Source of the DNA: Oegoconia quadripuncta
Lineage: Eukaryota > Arthropoda > Insecta > Lepidoptera > Autostichidae
Reading direction: 5' to 3'
DNA: 64,000 bases
Assembly (NCBI GenBank): GCA_949316235.1
Contig: OX438744.1
Coordinates: 39,351,278-39,415,277, forward strand
Made by a program: the position numbers and the translations under genes. The notes under the pieces were generated by a model, which was not told where the DNA came from, ran no database searches, and worked only from the letters and a program-made list of their open reading frames with translations. Positions 1 to 23,349 of this stretch are shown here, in pieces. Position 1 is the stretch's first letter. Each line of letters starts with the position of its first letter.

Positions 1-123
1 AAATAAAATATTTTGATTTGATTTGGATATATTTATCCGGATAAAGTAAGTACTTAGTTCCTGCGGGATAAACAAATCATTCCGCACTAAAGTTGATCCT
101 TGATTGAATGATTGATTGATTTT

Positions 124-437
124 TGTTGGTGGTAGGGCATTTTAAATGTCCGCCTGGCTAGCTACCACCATCTTAGAGCCGAAGGTGGAAGCGTACTGAC
201 CCGGAAACCCCATCTTGATTGGGGGACTGGCTATCTTATCTCTGACAACCGGAACACAAAAACTGATGGCAGACTTAAAATGGTGGTAGCTAGCCAGGCA
301 GACAATTAAAATGCCCTAACAACAACCAAACATAGTTCTAAACATGTACTCCGCTGGGGATCGAACCCGCGACCTCCGATTCGAAAACCTGATGTTTTGC
401 CATTGAAATTGAAAACGTTGAGCCACGGAGGCGGTTA
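124..437 (-). repeat. SINE family D, rearranged copy
   Basis: 176-437 is a minus-oriented family-D SINE ending in a tRNA-like head (B box GGTTCGATCCC, A box TGGCTCAA). 124-175 is a second piece of the same SINE in the opposite direction, so 136-174 and 277-315 form an inverted repeat. Confidence 0.8.
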
Positions 438-944
438 AAACGTGAAATTGTTTACGATCGAATTTGAATTGAATCCGTCGGTGAAAGTTCGAATGCGAAC
501 CACACAGACGTTTGAGTTTGTTTGTAAACGCTTTATTGTACAAAAAGGCAATACATTAATTTGCATTGATACATGAATTGAGTACAACGGCGGACTTATC
601 CTTAACTTTCTTATGATCTAAAATTGATTAAAATTTCGAGGTTTAGTTATAACTATTACATTTCCTTAATCATCATCCAGTAAAATAAGCAATTTCATTA
701 TTATATATTATATGTCCTTAATCAGTAATAACATAACAATGTTTTCTAACAATTATGTAGCTTGCTTTAGGTATTTAGTTTTAAAACCCACAATTATAAA
801 TTAAAGTTACCAAGCACTGTGAACTTCATTGCGTCGTAGAAGATGCTAAAACCTAAAACAATTTTCAAAAAAAAAAAAAATTGCTACTTGATGGTTTCTA
901 AAAATAGTCTATTGAGCAGTAAATTAAAATGGAATAATAATATT
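438..944. other. AT-rich stretch, no feature seen
   Basis: Crk intron 3 or downstream DNA. I see no coding or repeat signal. Confidence 0.4.
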
Positions 945-1001
945 AGTGACGTTTTCAAGTGATAATTTTACCCTATGAAATAAAATATTTTGATTTGATT
1001 G
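945..1001 (+). mobile_element. LINE 3' tail fragment
   Basis: TGACGTTTTCAAGTGATAAT followed by AAATAAAATATTTTGATTTG matches the tail of the LINE at 31246-32060. A similar tail fragment occupies positions 1-27. Confidence 0.6.
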
Positions 1002-1045
1002 CTTAACTTCGCTAATCGAAAACGAATAGCGAATACGCCACAATA
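1002..1045 (-). repeat. 5S-rRNA-like SINE fragment
   Basis: Reverse complement of the leader and start of the 5S-like repeat at 35150-35255 (GATTAGCGAAGTTAAGCAAT). Confidence 0.5.
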
Positions 1046-1454
1046 GTTCCCACATGCCACAGTAGGTACTATCACAAACTTGAAATGTCAGTTACAACAC
1101 AGACGCATTAGACCAAACTTTTCTCTGCGCAGACCATATTTCCTGTACCTATTTCCGTCCAGCGTGTGTACGGAATGGATCGAAATTGGACACAAATTAG
1201 TCATCGCCCGATCATCCCACATTCAGCTGTCTTACGGCCGCCATACTCATGGGTGTCTATTAATAGTTGCCATCTTGGATTCTTTATACATGCAAATTGT
1301 AGACTAGAACAGATTTGTTGGTTTAATTTATTGTATTTACAGATTTTTTTGACGTGCCGTGTGGTTTCGACACTAACGACTAAGACAAAGGCACTTTCTA
1401 TCAAAAAAAATCTATAGATTTGCATGTTTTAACAGCGAGAGGCTCACTTCCTTA

Positions 1455-1525
1455 AACTGTTAATGATTGGAACACCCAAACGCGTATGTTTGGGATATCT
1501 GTGACTACCCCATTTGGGTTAAACG
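1455..1525 (-). repeat. Interspersed repeat J fragment
   Basis: Reverse complement contains CAGAGATATCCCAAACATAC, matching the longer copies at 12377, 29955 and 51218. The flanks (1046-1454 and 1526-1727) show nothing recognisable. Confidence 0.55.
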
Positions 1526-1727
1526 ACGGCAAAAGGTTTATTTGTTTTATAACGTACACGTGACCGCATGAAGACGACACCGACCGTCTTGTTACGTTCA
1601 TTCAAATGATAGTCCAGTAAGGATACGCTTTTAATTTCCTATAATTTTAAAGGTCGTGATTTTTTGCACGTGGATGGACCTGTTAGTGATAGAATAAAAA
1701 CAAATTCTAACAAATCGATAAAAATAA

Positions 1728-1960
1728 TAAATAAATAAATATTTCGGACACTTACACCAATCATCTAGTCCCAAACTAAGCAAAGCTTGTACTATGGCTA
1801 CTAGATAACGAATAAACATACATAAATGTTTATATAAACATTCATGACTCAGGAATAAATGTTCATATTCATCACACAAACATTTACCCGTCGCGTGATT
1901 CGAACCCGCAACCGTTGGTTTCGCTGACAGGGTCACTATCCACTACACCAATCGGTCGTC
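1728..1960 (-). repeat. SINE family B
   Basis: tRNA-derived head GACGACCGATTGGTGTAGTG and GGTTCGAATC B box on the minus strand, about 235 bp ending in (AAAT)n. Same family at 28549, 38508 and 63717. Confidence 0.85.
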
Positions 1961-2189
1961 AAATAGATAGTTTGCTTATTGATATTTAGTAATAAAACGT
2001 AGACTATGTGATTAAAATTACTACTGTGAATTTCATTGCGTCGGACAATATACTTACTGCTGTAACTATTTTCAAAGAAATCGATCAATAACTTCTTTAA
2101 ATATTTATTAAAAAAAATTCACCCGAGGGCAAATATCACGACTCAATATCATCAACATCGTCAACAACATCATTGTATAGTAGAAATAG

Positions 2190-2632
2190 CTATCAAATGG
2201 CTATAAGAGTATATAACACATTAAATAATGATATGAAATCTCTGCCCTTGGGTATATTCAAAAGGAAACTTAAACAGTGGCTGACACAATGCTGTTTCTA
2301 CTCAGTGGATGAATATTTTGACTTTTACAAATACCCAAAGCTATGAATACAATTTAATTATTACCTACATAACTATTTAATCTTGACTACTGTGAATTTG
2401 ACGTTGTAACGATTTTATTATTGACTTTTCTAAACGTGACATTTTAACTAAATAATTATTGTAACTACGTATAATGTGCATGTGTAAATATAATCGCTAA
2501 TTAAATGTGTAAATATAATTAAATTTTGCATGCCAGTGTCTGGTAAAATGTGTGAAACTATATTTGTGAATGAGATCTGTGTACCACATTTAGAGCAAAA
2601 TAAATGTATTTGTATTTGTTTTTGTATTTGTA
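2190..2632 (+). mobile_element. LINE 3' end (reverse transcriptase C-terminus, UTR and tail)
   Basis: The frame encodes YQMAIRVYNTLNNDMKSLPL and ends FYSVDEYFDFYKYPKL, stop TGA at 2344-2346. This is the C-terminal pattern of insect non-LTR retrotransposons. UTR follows, then a T/G-rich tail (TTTGTATTTG repeats). Confidence 0.7.
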
Positions 2633-2825
2633 ATAAACTATTTTTAGAAAATAATATATAATTAGAAAATCGTTTTAGAAGATCTTAGCATATTCTACAA
2701 CGCAATGAAGTGCACAGTGGTAACTTTAATTTAATATTGTAGGTTTTATAACTAAACACCTACACTATACCTAAAGCAAACTCCTGATCTGTGAGAAAAT
2801 ATTTTTTTAACAATATCACTGATAG

Positions 2826-3149
2826 GTACTCGGTGGATGGATGTGTGATGTAACTAGAATGGATAAGATCAGGAATGAGTATATCAGAGGAAGTCTAAAA
2901 GTGGCGCCAATTAGAGAAAACTTGAGGAGTAATAGGTTGGCATGATTTGGACACATTATGAGGAGGGATCAAAAGCACGTAACAAGACGAGTGTTAAGTA
3001 TGAATGTGGAGGGATACAGAGGTAGAGGAAGACCGAAGAAGGTGTGGGTAGACTGCGTGAGGAATGATATGTATGTGAAAGGGGTGAGTACGGAGATGAC
3101 GGCTGATAAAGGAGAGTGGAAGAGGATGACATGTGTCGACCCCAACTAG
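2826..3149 (+). pseudogene. RTE-type LINE endonuclease/reverse transcriptase C-terminal fragment
   Basis: Encodes RMDKIRNEYIRGSLKVAPI and, after an in-frame TGA replacing Trp, FGHIMRRDQKHVTRRVLSMN, then GYRGRGRPKKVWVDCVRNDM, ending CVDPN and TAG. A GATG duplication near 2830 also breaks the frame. This is the typical RTE-clade C-terminus, clearly dead. Confidence 0.85.
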
Positions 3150-3420
3150 AGTGGGATAAAGCAGGAAAATGATGACTGATAGGTACTCTATGTACAAAAT
3201 ATCAGGGCCTTTAAGATTATAGGAAGTTACACCCCTAAATATGCATATCTTGACTGGACTAACTAGTCATCAATCCGTACTGGACGAGACGGGAAGAAAC
3301 GTGGTATGTTCATTCTTTTTATTACGTGCCGAAACTACAATGTGGCACCGAAAAGGCATCCAGTCAGCAGATGTTGAGGTATTAGTTAGATACCGCGTCC
3401 ATGGTCTTCTTTATTTATTA

Positions 3421-4356
3421 TACCGGATGAGTTTTTTTCCGTAAAAAAAATCGGGCATATTAGGGAAATCCCACCTCCGCTCTCCTCCCACTGTAACTCC
3501 TGTAAGCCAGGATCAACGGTGGTACTCTGCACGGCGCCTACTGAAGGTAGACGGTGCCCTACGTAACTCTATTGCTACCTTGGACCCCAGACTAATTAAA
3601 GAAAGAATTTAAGGGTGTTTTCACCCTTACTTTTGTAGGAAAGAAAGAAAGTCTCACCTCCCCCCCAGCAAATGGGAGTGTAGCTAATGTGACGCAAAAA
3701 GCCAAAGCGGCTAACCCTATGGGGGAGAGAGTCGAGTGAAGCTCGACTCCCTAATTTAATACACCACGGACAGCGCCAGACCGCAGTGAGCGTTGATGGT
3801 GTGGTAGCCAGGAGGCTACCGTAGGTAAAAGTGCCAATAGTAAGTATGGCAAAAGCGCTTGAACGCTCGGAAGTTGTGGCGGTTTTGTACTAGGTCGCCA
3901 TAATATACCGGCCGCATATTAGGGAAGTGAAATAGAAGTTATTGGCATAGATAGTTTAATCATATAACGTATAATTATGTGGAATAGGCTACAAACGCGA
4001 CCGTCAAATGTCACAATGCTTAATTAATAAATAAATAAATATAAATAGTTCCACAGTAAGGCAACTATGTTGTGGATACCAGATGGTTGATATACTACAT
4101 AAATACATTTTTTTTGTAAATAAATACTTATTATAAATGAAAACATCCATAACTCGGGTACACATGTCCGTATTCATCACACAAACATATGCCCCTAGCG
4201 GGATTCGAAGCGTCAGTTGCTAACCACTACACCAAACAGGTCGTCAAAAATTCATTCGATGATAGTTTTGAAAAAAAAAAAAATTACCCATGCCTTCTAT
4301 TTCCCTCACCTAATACGCCCTAGTTTTTCCTTACGGCAATAAAAACTCATCCGGTA
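3421..4356. mobile_element. TIR element with nested SINE (repeat K)
   Basis: Imperfect terminal inverted repeats of about 45 bp starting TACCGGATGAGTTTTT, flanked by TA on both sides. Internal sequence 3470-3760 recurs at 11735-12180. A minus-strand SINE C (about 4045-4245) is nested inside. No transposase frame. Confidence 0.55.
4045..4245 (-). repeat. SINE family C
   Basis: Reverse complement starts GACGACCTGTTTGGTGTAGT and ends near GGAACTA; degenerate B box. Confidence 0.8.
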
Positions 4357-4764
4357 TATTCAGTAGCAGTTCCTCCAAAAAATATAAATTTTGTAAGAAA
4401 TAAATAGGTAGGTACCTATGTGATTTTATGGACTGTATAAAGATAAAAGAGGGTTCTTAGGGTGGTGAATATAATATTTATTCTACTGTAATAAAGGTGA
4501 GCCCAAAGCAAAGGCAAAACAATCAACCAAATAGTCAAAAAGACGGGCAAAAAAAAAAAAAAATATAAAAGTAAAAAAAATACGGCACACGCTATATCGG
4601 AAAATGATATTTAATTTATAGTGTAAGTTTATAAATAATTTTTAAATTGGCTGATTCTTCCTTTGTAGTACAAGTTTTTTTAGTATTTTTTATTTTAAAA
4701 ATAACTGTTCGACGTTTCCACGACCCTCTTTTACCTATAAAATGTGAAAAGCTCAAACACTCAC

Positions 4765-17624
<12,860 letters not shown>

Positions 17625-17960
17625 GCCGCTGGTCGTCTGTATCAGCAATCCAGAGTTACCGAGGACGAGACATCGCCGCCGGAAGCAATCAAACACAGTC
17701 TTAACACACTTCCCAACCCGCCAATCGTACTACCATTCCTCAGGTCCTGCAAAAATATCTCGGCACAGCTTCCCAACACAACACACAGACAGTCCCACGA
17801 CCACACTCCAAGATAATTGCAATTTGTTGACATGAACTTTCTGATAGTGTCATCATCACATTGGAAAATTCACATGTTTCCGCGTTTGTGACTCGTATCG
17901 TATCCAGTGAATAGCTTCGTTTACACCTCTGTTCATACGCGCACGGAAGTAACCGTAACT
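17625..17960 (-). promoter_or_regulatory. Crk 5' untranslated region and probable promoter
   Basis: Unlike the AT-rich surroundings, this stretch is moderately GC-rich with several CpGs, and it lies immediately upstream of the Crk start codon on the minus strand. Open frames of 60-70 codons occur on both strands but match nothing I recognise. I read it as 5'UTR/promoter by position and composition. The transcription start cannot be fixed from sequence alone. Confidence 0.5.
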
Positions 17961-18329
17961 AAATTAGAGTTTTTTATATTAATTAGTCTAAAATTATCAC
18001 TGAATTATAAATAATTCCACGGAGTTCACACACGCCAAGTTTCTTTCGCTGATGACTGAACACAGACAAGGCAGAATTATTTCTTTATGCATAGTTTTGT
18101 CGTTTTAGCCAAGCAAAGGGTAATTAGCCTATACAGCCAAGACTTTTGTAGGTAAAACCTAATGATCGTGAGAATGACCAACGAATCGTCAGTAAAGTGA
18201 CAGAAGATTTTTGCGGCATCTTGTGATGATGAAAATGTTAATACATTTAGTACACATAAAAATTTAAAATAGATACACAATTTGTGAGAAATAACTTCAA
18301 ACTTTTATTTCATCACAATTGGTCGTCTG
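17961..18329. promoter_or_regulatory. Crk-Ube2h intergenic segment left of the LTR element
   Basis: Unique AT-rich sequence between the Crk leader and the retrotransposon; no coding signal. Confidence 0.35.
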
Positions 18330-18468
18330 TGAAATAACTTACGAGCATTTTAAAATATATAGGTTTAATACGTAAAAGCCTTGACATAAGACAAAGAATC
18401 AACAACAGCGTATCCATGGTTACGGACCATGGTTAAGACGATGAGTATTGATGATGAAGGTTGTATCA
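18330..18468 (-). repeat. 3' LTR of the gypsy element
   Basis: 139 bp, TG...CA ends in the sense orientation, identical by eye to 22779-22917. It contains an inverted repeat built on two CCATGG hexamers and a TATATA-like stretch. It lies about 0.7 kb upstream of the Crk start codon in the same direction, so it could supply promoter activity (inference). Confidence 0.95.
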
Positions 18469-18476
18469 TTTCTCCC
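18469..18476 (-). other. Polypurine tract
   Basis: GGGAGAAA directly abuts the 3' LTR, the expected plus-strand priming site. Confidence 0.75.
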
Positions 18477-18487
18477 GGCAGAAGATT

Positions 18488-21400
18488 TTACTCCATCTCA
18501 GTAATGAGGCGTCTAGGTGGTCGAATGGTCCGCTGTGTACGTCTTAGCGCTGGAGTGACGGGTTCTGTTGAGATGAGAGTTCCAGCCATTGTGTCAGTTC
18601 TTTGGTCTGAATAGCACGGGGTGCTGTCATTCGTTTGAGGTGACTGATTAAGCGTAACAACGTGGGTTGAGAGGCTCGGGGTGAGGGAAGCGGTGCTTCT
18701 CATGGCAGCAGCTTCTGGCTCAGCATCTACTACCGAACCTGTTCCATGAACTGCCTTTGTCAGCCGCGGTCGTAACTGATCCGCATGTCTCCGTTTCTCT
18801 ACACCAAACGGAGTAGATACTACGTACGAATATTTGTTGGTTCGTCGTTTGATGGTGGCAGCTTGCCAGGTGAGTTCAGCACTTGTACGTGTATAGACTG
18901 CATCTCCAACCTTGTACTTAGGTGACTGGTCTTCAGCATGGATATTCGCCTCCACCTGCTTAGCTTGCAACGTCCGTTTCATGCTTGGGCGCACATTATC
19001 TAACACACAGTTTAGCTGTCGTCCAAACATCATGAATGCTGGTGATTTGCTTGTGGTCGTATGTGGGGTGTTACGGTACGTGAAAAGGAAATTCTGGAGT
19101 CTTTGGATCAGGTTGAGGTTGTCATGTTCGCTAGCCGACATTCTTGTCTTGAACGTACGAACAAGGCGTTCTGCTAAACCATTTGTTCGAGGGTGATACG
19201 GTGAGGATGTAATGTGTATTATGCCTTTGCTACGGCAATAATTCTTAAATTCTTGTGACGTCAGCTGTGGGCCGTTATCTGAAATTATTATTTGTGGTAA
19301 ACCGAATGTTGTGAAAATACCATCAAGTTCGTTACAAAGTGCAGAGGAGGTTATCTTGCTCATTGGTTTGATTTCTATCCATTTCGAGAGGGCATCACAA
19401 AGCACCAACCAATACTTTCCTTCGAAAGGACCGGCAAAATCTATATGCACTCTTTCCCATACCTTTTCTGGTATTGACCACGAAAATATTGGTAGTTCTT
19501 GATTGTTTGGTTTATGGGTTTGGCATTGGTTACATCGTTGCACGTACTCCGCAATATCCTCGTCAATCGAAGGCCACCAGACATAGAAACGCGCTAGACC
19601 ACGAGCAGCAGATGCTCCAGGATGTCCAATATGTAAATATTTCAATACAGGTGAGCGCAATGTTTGTGGAATTACGATTCGACCGAGCCACATAACAATC
19701 CCCTTCTCAACCGAAAGCTCTTCTCTTTTCCGGAAGTAGGGGCGGATAACATCTGTATATTTATGGTGGTTCCAGCCTGTCTTGATGTGTTGAGAAACCT
19801 CTTTTAATATTGGGTCGCTTTTTGTTTCTCCTCTGATTAGGTCCTCCGTCAGAGCTAAGTCCGCAATTCTGTCGGCATGTAGACGGGCGTCGATTTTATA
19901 AACAGCTGATTCATCTTTGCACGGTTGTTCATTTGGGTTTGGCATTCTAGAAAGACAGTCAGCTAATATGTTATTCTGGCCTTTTCTGTACTGGATATCG
20001 TAGTCATAACTACCAATGAGTAGTGCCCATCTAACTAGACGATTATTAACTAATTTTGGTAAATTACGTTGTGTCCCTAGGAGATGAATTAAAGGTTTGT
20101 GGTCTGTCACCAGTGTAAACCTAAGGCCACGCAGGTATTGGTCAAACTTCTTAACACCAAAACATATGGCGAGTGCTTCACGATCAATAACAGAATATCT
20201 GCTCTCAGCTTCCTTAAGTTTCCGGGACGCGAATGCAATGGGTTGTTCATGATCGCCCTTCTTATGAAATAGTACAGCGCCTACTCCTTTCTCTGATGCA
20301 TCACACGCCAGGAATAGTGGTCGTGTTTCATCGAATGCTATCAAAGGTTTTGCATTAGCAATATGAGCTTTCGCTTCTTCAAATGAAGAATTTTCTTGAC
20401 ATGTCCACTTCCACTTTTGGTGACTTCCTGTCAAGGTGTGTAAGTCTGCGCAAATACTATGTAGGTTGGGAATGAAACGTTCATAGAAGTTGACCAGCCC
20501 CAAAAATGACCTCAGTTCTTTAATACATGTGGGAGCTGGCGCATTTAATATAGCTTGGATTTTTGATTTTGTGGGCGTAGCTCCATTTTTGTCGATCCTG
20601 TGACCCAGATATTCAATCTCAGATTGTAGAAATGTGCATTTCTTTATATTAACTTTTAAACCTGCTTGTCTTAATTTGTCAAGCGTGATTTTGAGCGTTT
20701 TAAGGTGTTCTAGATCATTTTTCCCTGTTAAAGCAATATCGTCGAAATAAACTGCTACGTTGGGAATATCCACTAATAGCGTATCAAGAAAATGTTGGAA
20801 TATCGCTGGTGCCGTTGCTATCCCAAAAGGCATTCTATTGTATTGGAAATAACCTTTATGAGTAGTAATGGTTAAGTATTTTTTTGACTCCGGAGCTATT
20901 TGAAATTGTAAATACGCGTCTTTCAAATCAATCTTAGTGTATTTATCACCGTTAGCCAGTTTTTGACGGAGAAGGTCAAAACTTGGTACAGGGTGCGTGT
21001 GGGTAATGAGCACCCCATTAACAGTCGTACGGTAATCGCCACAAATTCTCACTTGACCATTTTGCTTGAGTACATTGACGGTGGGCGTGGCCCACTCTAC
21101 TGGCGAGATATTCGGGTCTATTTTGGTAACTATCCCTTCGTTTACTAAACGGTCAAGCTCAACTTCTACATTCTTCCTCATGCTGAATTTAATTGGTCTT
21201 GCTGGTAGATGTTTTGGCTCTGTGCCTGGTTTTATATGAACATTAACGAGATAGTTGTTGACCTTTCCAAGTTTGTTATCAAAAAGGTCTGAATGTGTGT
21301 CTATTATTTGTTGAAGTGTGGGAGTTGAACTGCTTTTAATGGAATAGACTTGTTTTGGAAAATCCATATTAAACAATTCACTCCATTGAAGCCCGAATAA

Positions 21401-22765
21401 CATAGGCTCAGCGTTTCGCATTACGATTACTGGTACTTCCTTTTGTTGGCCTTGGACATTGACTGTTACAACTGCTAGACCTTTAGCTTGTAATTTAATA
21501 TTCCCGTAAGCACTTAGCCTGGGAGCGTGTGATAATTCTGGCGAACCGATCCTTCTCCAGAATTTTGTATTGATTATCGAATGTACGGAGCCTGGGTCCC
21601 AATCCATGGTGCATTTGATTCCGTTTATGGAAATATCGATCCTCTTACTGTCTTTCGTATTTTTATTAATCACATTGTGAACAGCGTTACTGCTCTCATC
21701 ATCACTGTCTGTCGTGTAAGATGATAGTGATTCGACGTAGCTGCTGGTTTGGGGTTGCTTTGCTATTTTATGTAATTTGTTTCTTTGATAAGATTTTGTT
21801 GGTGTTTCTGGCGCTAGATATGCCCTTCCACTTTTAATACAGCAGCTTTCAAAGTGTCCGGCAATATCGCATGCTTCGCAGATATGGTTCCTGGCAGCAC
21901 AGACATCTAGCGTATGTCTCTCGCGTTTCCCACATCGACGACATTGATCTACGCGCAGTTTACGTCCGTTAAAATTCTGCTGTGTGCGTTTATGTTGTAC
22001 CTTGTTGACGCTGTGTTCAATTAGAGATGCTTCTTGTTCAGCTGCCTCGCGGGATTGTGCCACCGCGAATATTTGAGCAAAAGTAATTTCTTTAACCTTG
22101 CCGTCGTACGTTTCCTGAAGATCGGGCCATTTTTGTTTGAGGTCTATTTGTAATTGTGTGTGATTTAGCCCTGTTGCAAAGCGGTCACGTAGTTGGCGCT
22201 CGAGTAAGTTATCACTATAACCACAGTCTTTACTTAATTGTTTAAGCCGGTTTGCATATAGCTCCATTTTCTCATCTGGAAATCTTATACATACCCAGAA
22301 CTCAGTTAGAGCTTTGTATCTTGTTTTCTTAGTTCTGTACAGATCAAATAGTTTTGTTTTAATGTCGACATAAGTGCAGGTCTCAAAATTAGGTGTAAGA
22401 GCTACTTTTAGCTCATGATAAACTTCCGGTGATATGCATGTGAATAGAAGTTGTTTCTGTTGTTCTTGATAATCCTCACCGAATATTTGGCATTTCACCT
22501 CGAAATATTCTATGTAGTTTTCTACGTTTGAGGAGGTCGGATTAAATTTGTCGCAAATAAAGTTTTTGAAAATACTGTGCTTACGTGATGTTGATGTTTC
22601 AATGTTGCAACCTGTGTTCGGTATCGGTGAGTCCGTCCCATTGTTTGGTGTGGGGTTCACTGACAGTCGAAGTTGCTGTTCAGAAAGCAGTCTTATAATG
22701 TCTCCCAATTGTTGCTGTTGCGTTGTTTGGGCGTTTAAAAATTGCTCTAATTGCTGTGGGTTCAT
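18488..22765 (-). CDS. gag-pol: Gag-Pol polyprotein of Ty3/gypsy element
   Basis: 1425 residues from the ATG at 22765; the frame is open a few codons upstream but has no earlier ATG. Domains in order: Gag with helical N-terminal region (1-270); two CCHC zinc knuckles (Cys275/278, His284, Cys289 and Cys296/299, His304, Cys309); aspartic protease with active-site Asp390 in an unusual Asp-Pro-Gly-Ser; reverse transcriptase with Asp613 and YFDD (673-676); RNase H with Asp822 in ACDAS and Asp888 in TDHKPL; integrase HHCC zinc site (His1045/1048, Cys1078/1081) and DD35E triad (Asp1109, Asp1163, Glu1199); C-terminal GPY/F-like region (about 1280-1335). Gag and Pol share one frame with no frameshift. 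All catalytic residues are present, so the protein could be active. The protease variant is the only oddity. Confidence 0.96.
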   Translation of the reverse strand: MNPQQLEQFLNAQTTQQQQLGDIIRLLSEQQLRLSVNPTPNNGTDSPIPNTGCNIETSTSRKHSIFKNFICDKFNPTSSNVENYIEYFEVKCQIFGEDYQEQQKQLLFTCISPEVYHELKVALTPNFETCTYVDIKTKLFDLYRTKKTRYKALTEFWVCIRFPDEKMELYANRLKQLSKDCGYSDNLLERQLRDRFATGLNHTQLQIDLKQKWPDLQETYDGKVKEITFAQIFAVAQSREAAEQEASLIEHSVNKVQHKRTQQNFNGRKLRVDQCRRCGKRERHTLDVCAARNHICEACDIAGHFESCCIKSGRAYLAPETPTKSYQRNKLHKIAKQPQTSSYVESLSSYTTDSDDESSNAVHNVINKNTKDSKRIDISINGIKCTMDWDPGSVHSIINTKFWRRIGSPELSHAPRLSAYGNIKLQAKGLAVVTVNVQGQQKEVPVIVMRNAEPMLFGLQWSELFNMDFPKQVYSIKSSSTPTLQQIIDTHSDLFDNKLGKVNNYLVNVHIKPGTEPKHLPARPIKFSMRKNVEVELDRLVNEGIVTKIDPNISPVEWATPTVNVLKQNGQVRICGDYRTTVNGVLITHTHPVPSFDLLRQKLANGDKYTKIDLKDAYLQFQIAPESKKYLTITTHKGYFQYNRMPFGIATAPAIFQHFLDTLLVDIPNVAVYFDDIALTGKNDLEHLKTLKITLDKLRQAGLKVNIKKCTFLQSEIEYLGHRIDKNGATPTKSKIQAILNAPAPTCIKELRSFLGLVNFYERFIPNLHSICADLHTLTGSHQKWKWTCQENSSFEEAKAHIANAKPLIAFDETRPLFLACDASEKGVGAVLFHKKGDHEQPIAFASRKLKEAESRYSVIDREALAICFGVKKFDQYLRGLRFTLVTDHKPLIHLLGTQRNLPKLVNNRLVRWALLIGSYDYDIQYRKGQNNILADCLSRMPNPNEQPCKDESAVYKIDARLHADRIADLALTEDLIRGETKSDPILKEVSQHIKTGWNHHKYTDVIRPYFRKREELSVEKGIVMWLGRIVIPQTLRSPVLKYLHIGHPGASAARGLARFYVWWPSIDEDIAEYVQRCNQCQTHKPNNQELPIFSWSIPEKVWERVHIDFAGPFEGKYWLVLCDALSKWIEIKPMSKITSSALCNELDGIFTTFGLPQIIISDNGPQLTSQEFKNYCRSKGIIHITSSPYHPRTNGLAERLVRTFKTRMSASEHDNLNLIQRLQNFLFTYRNTPHTTTSKSPAFMMFGRQLNCVLDNVRPSMKRTLQAKQVEANIHAEDQSPKYKVGDAVYTRTSAELTWQAATIKRRTNKYSYVVSTPFGVEKRRHADQLRPRLTKAVHGTGSVVDAEPEAAAMRSTASLTPSLSTHVVTLNQSPQTNDSTPCYSDQRTDTMAGTLISTEPVTPALRRTQRTIRPPRRLITEME

Positions 22766-22776
22766 CCTCGTCGCCA
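22766..22776 (-). other. Primer binding site (tRNA-Ser)
   Basis: TGGCGACGAGG, 2 nt inside the 5' LTR, is complementary to a tRNA-Ser acceptor end reading CCTCGTCGCCA. The polyprotein ATG (22765-22763) follows with no spacer. Confidence 0.8.
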
Positions 22777-22778
22777 CA

Positions 22779-22917
22779 TGAAATAACTTACGAGCATTTT
22801 AAAATATATAGGTTTAATACGTAAAAGCCTTGACATAAGACAAAGAATCAACAACAGCGTATCCATGGTTACGGACCATGGTTAAGACGATGAGTATTGA
22901 TGATGAAGGTTGTATCA
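22779..22917 (-). repeat. 5' LTR of the gypsy element
   Basis: 139 bp, identical to the 3' LTR. Its outer edge abuts GTCTG, the right copy of the target duplication. Confidence 0.95.
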
Positions 22918-22922
22918 GTCTG

Positions 22923-23349
22923 TAATGCGATCAACAAGTAGCCAGTGTCCGGTTGTGTGTTATGTGACGCTGAATAAGATCGAGTAATGTGAAATCCGTG
23001 CGGGCACAGTATAACTATGGTTGGTTATATTGTGGTATGGGTCTGTAAACTGTTTCAGTCATCCATAAAATAGAAAAATTTACAAAACTCAGTAATATTA
23101 CAACTTAGCCATATTTTTTGTTTATAGCGCATATACATAGCGCAAGGGGATATTTCATCATTTTATCAGCTTTCTATTTCTAAAGCGACCGGTTGGAAAC
23201 AGTCTGCATCCACAAAGGTTAAATGTTATACTTTTATAACATTCGTGAAACCATGTCACGTAAAAGTGTTAATGTAAAAAACAAAAATTTTGCCTTGTAC
23301 ATAGAGCTTTGTCACTCTTGTAAACGTTTCATCATCATACATTATCATT
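22923..23349. promoter_or_regulatory. Crk-Ube2h intergenic segment right of the LTR element
   Basis: Continuous with 17961-18329 before the LTR insertion. Contains a small hairpin (AATGTTATA...TATAACATT near 23222). No coding signal; presumptive upstream DNA of both genes. Confidence 0.35.

Larger units (their letters stand above)
18330..22917 (-). mobile_element. Complete Ty3/gypsy LTR retrotransposon, probably Mag lineage
   Basis: 4588-bp element. Two 139-bp LTRs (18330-18468 and 22779-22917), identical by eye, begin TG and end CA. It is flanked by a perfect 5-bp target duplication GTCTG (18325-18329 and 22918-22922). Just inside the 5' LTR is a primer binding site complementary to a tRNA-Ser 3' end. 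A short polypurine tract abuts the 3' LTR, and one uninterrupted gag-pol frame fills the interior. Short LTRs plus a Ser primer point to Mag-like elements (established for that lineage; the clade call is inference). There is no envelope-like frame. Identical LTRs, TSD and intact frame imply very recent insertion. It lies between the divergent Crk and Ube2h promoters, in the same orientation as Crk. Confidence 0.95.

Noticed and set aside
18912..21148. Several plus-strand frames inside the LTR element
   Set aside because: Antisense of the gag-pol frame with no recognisable domains.
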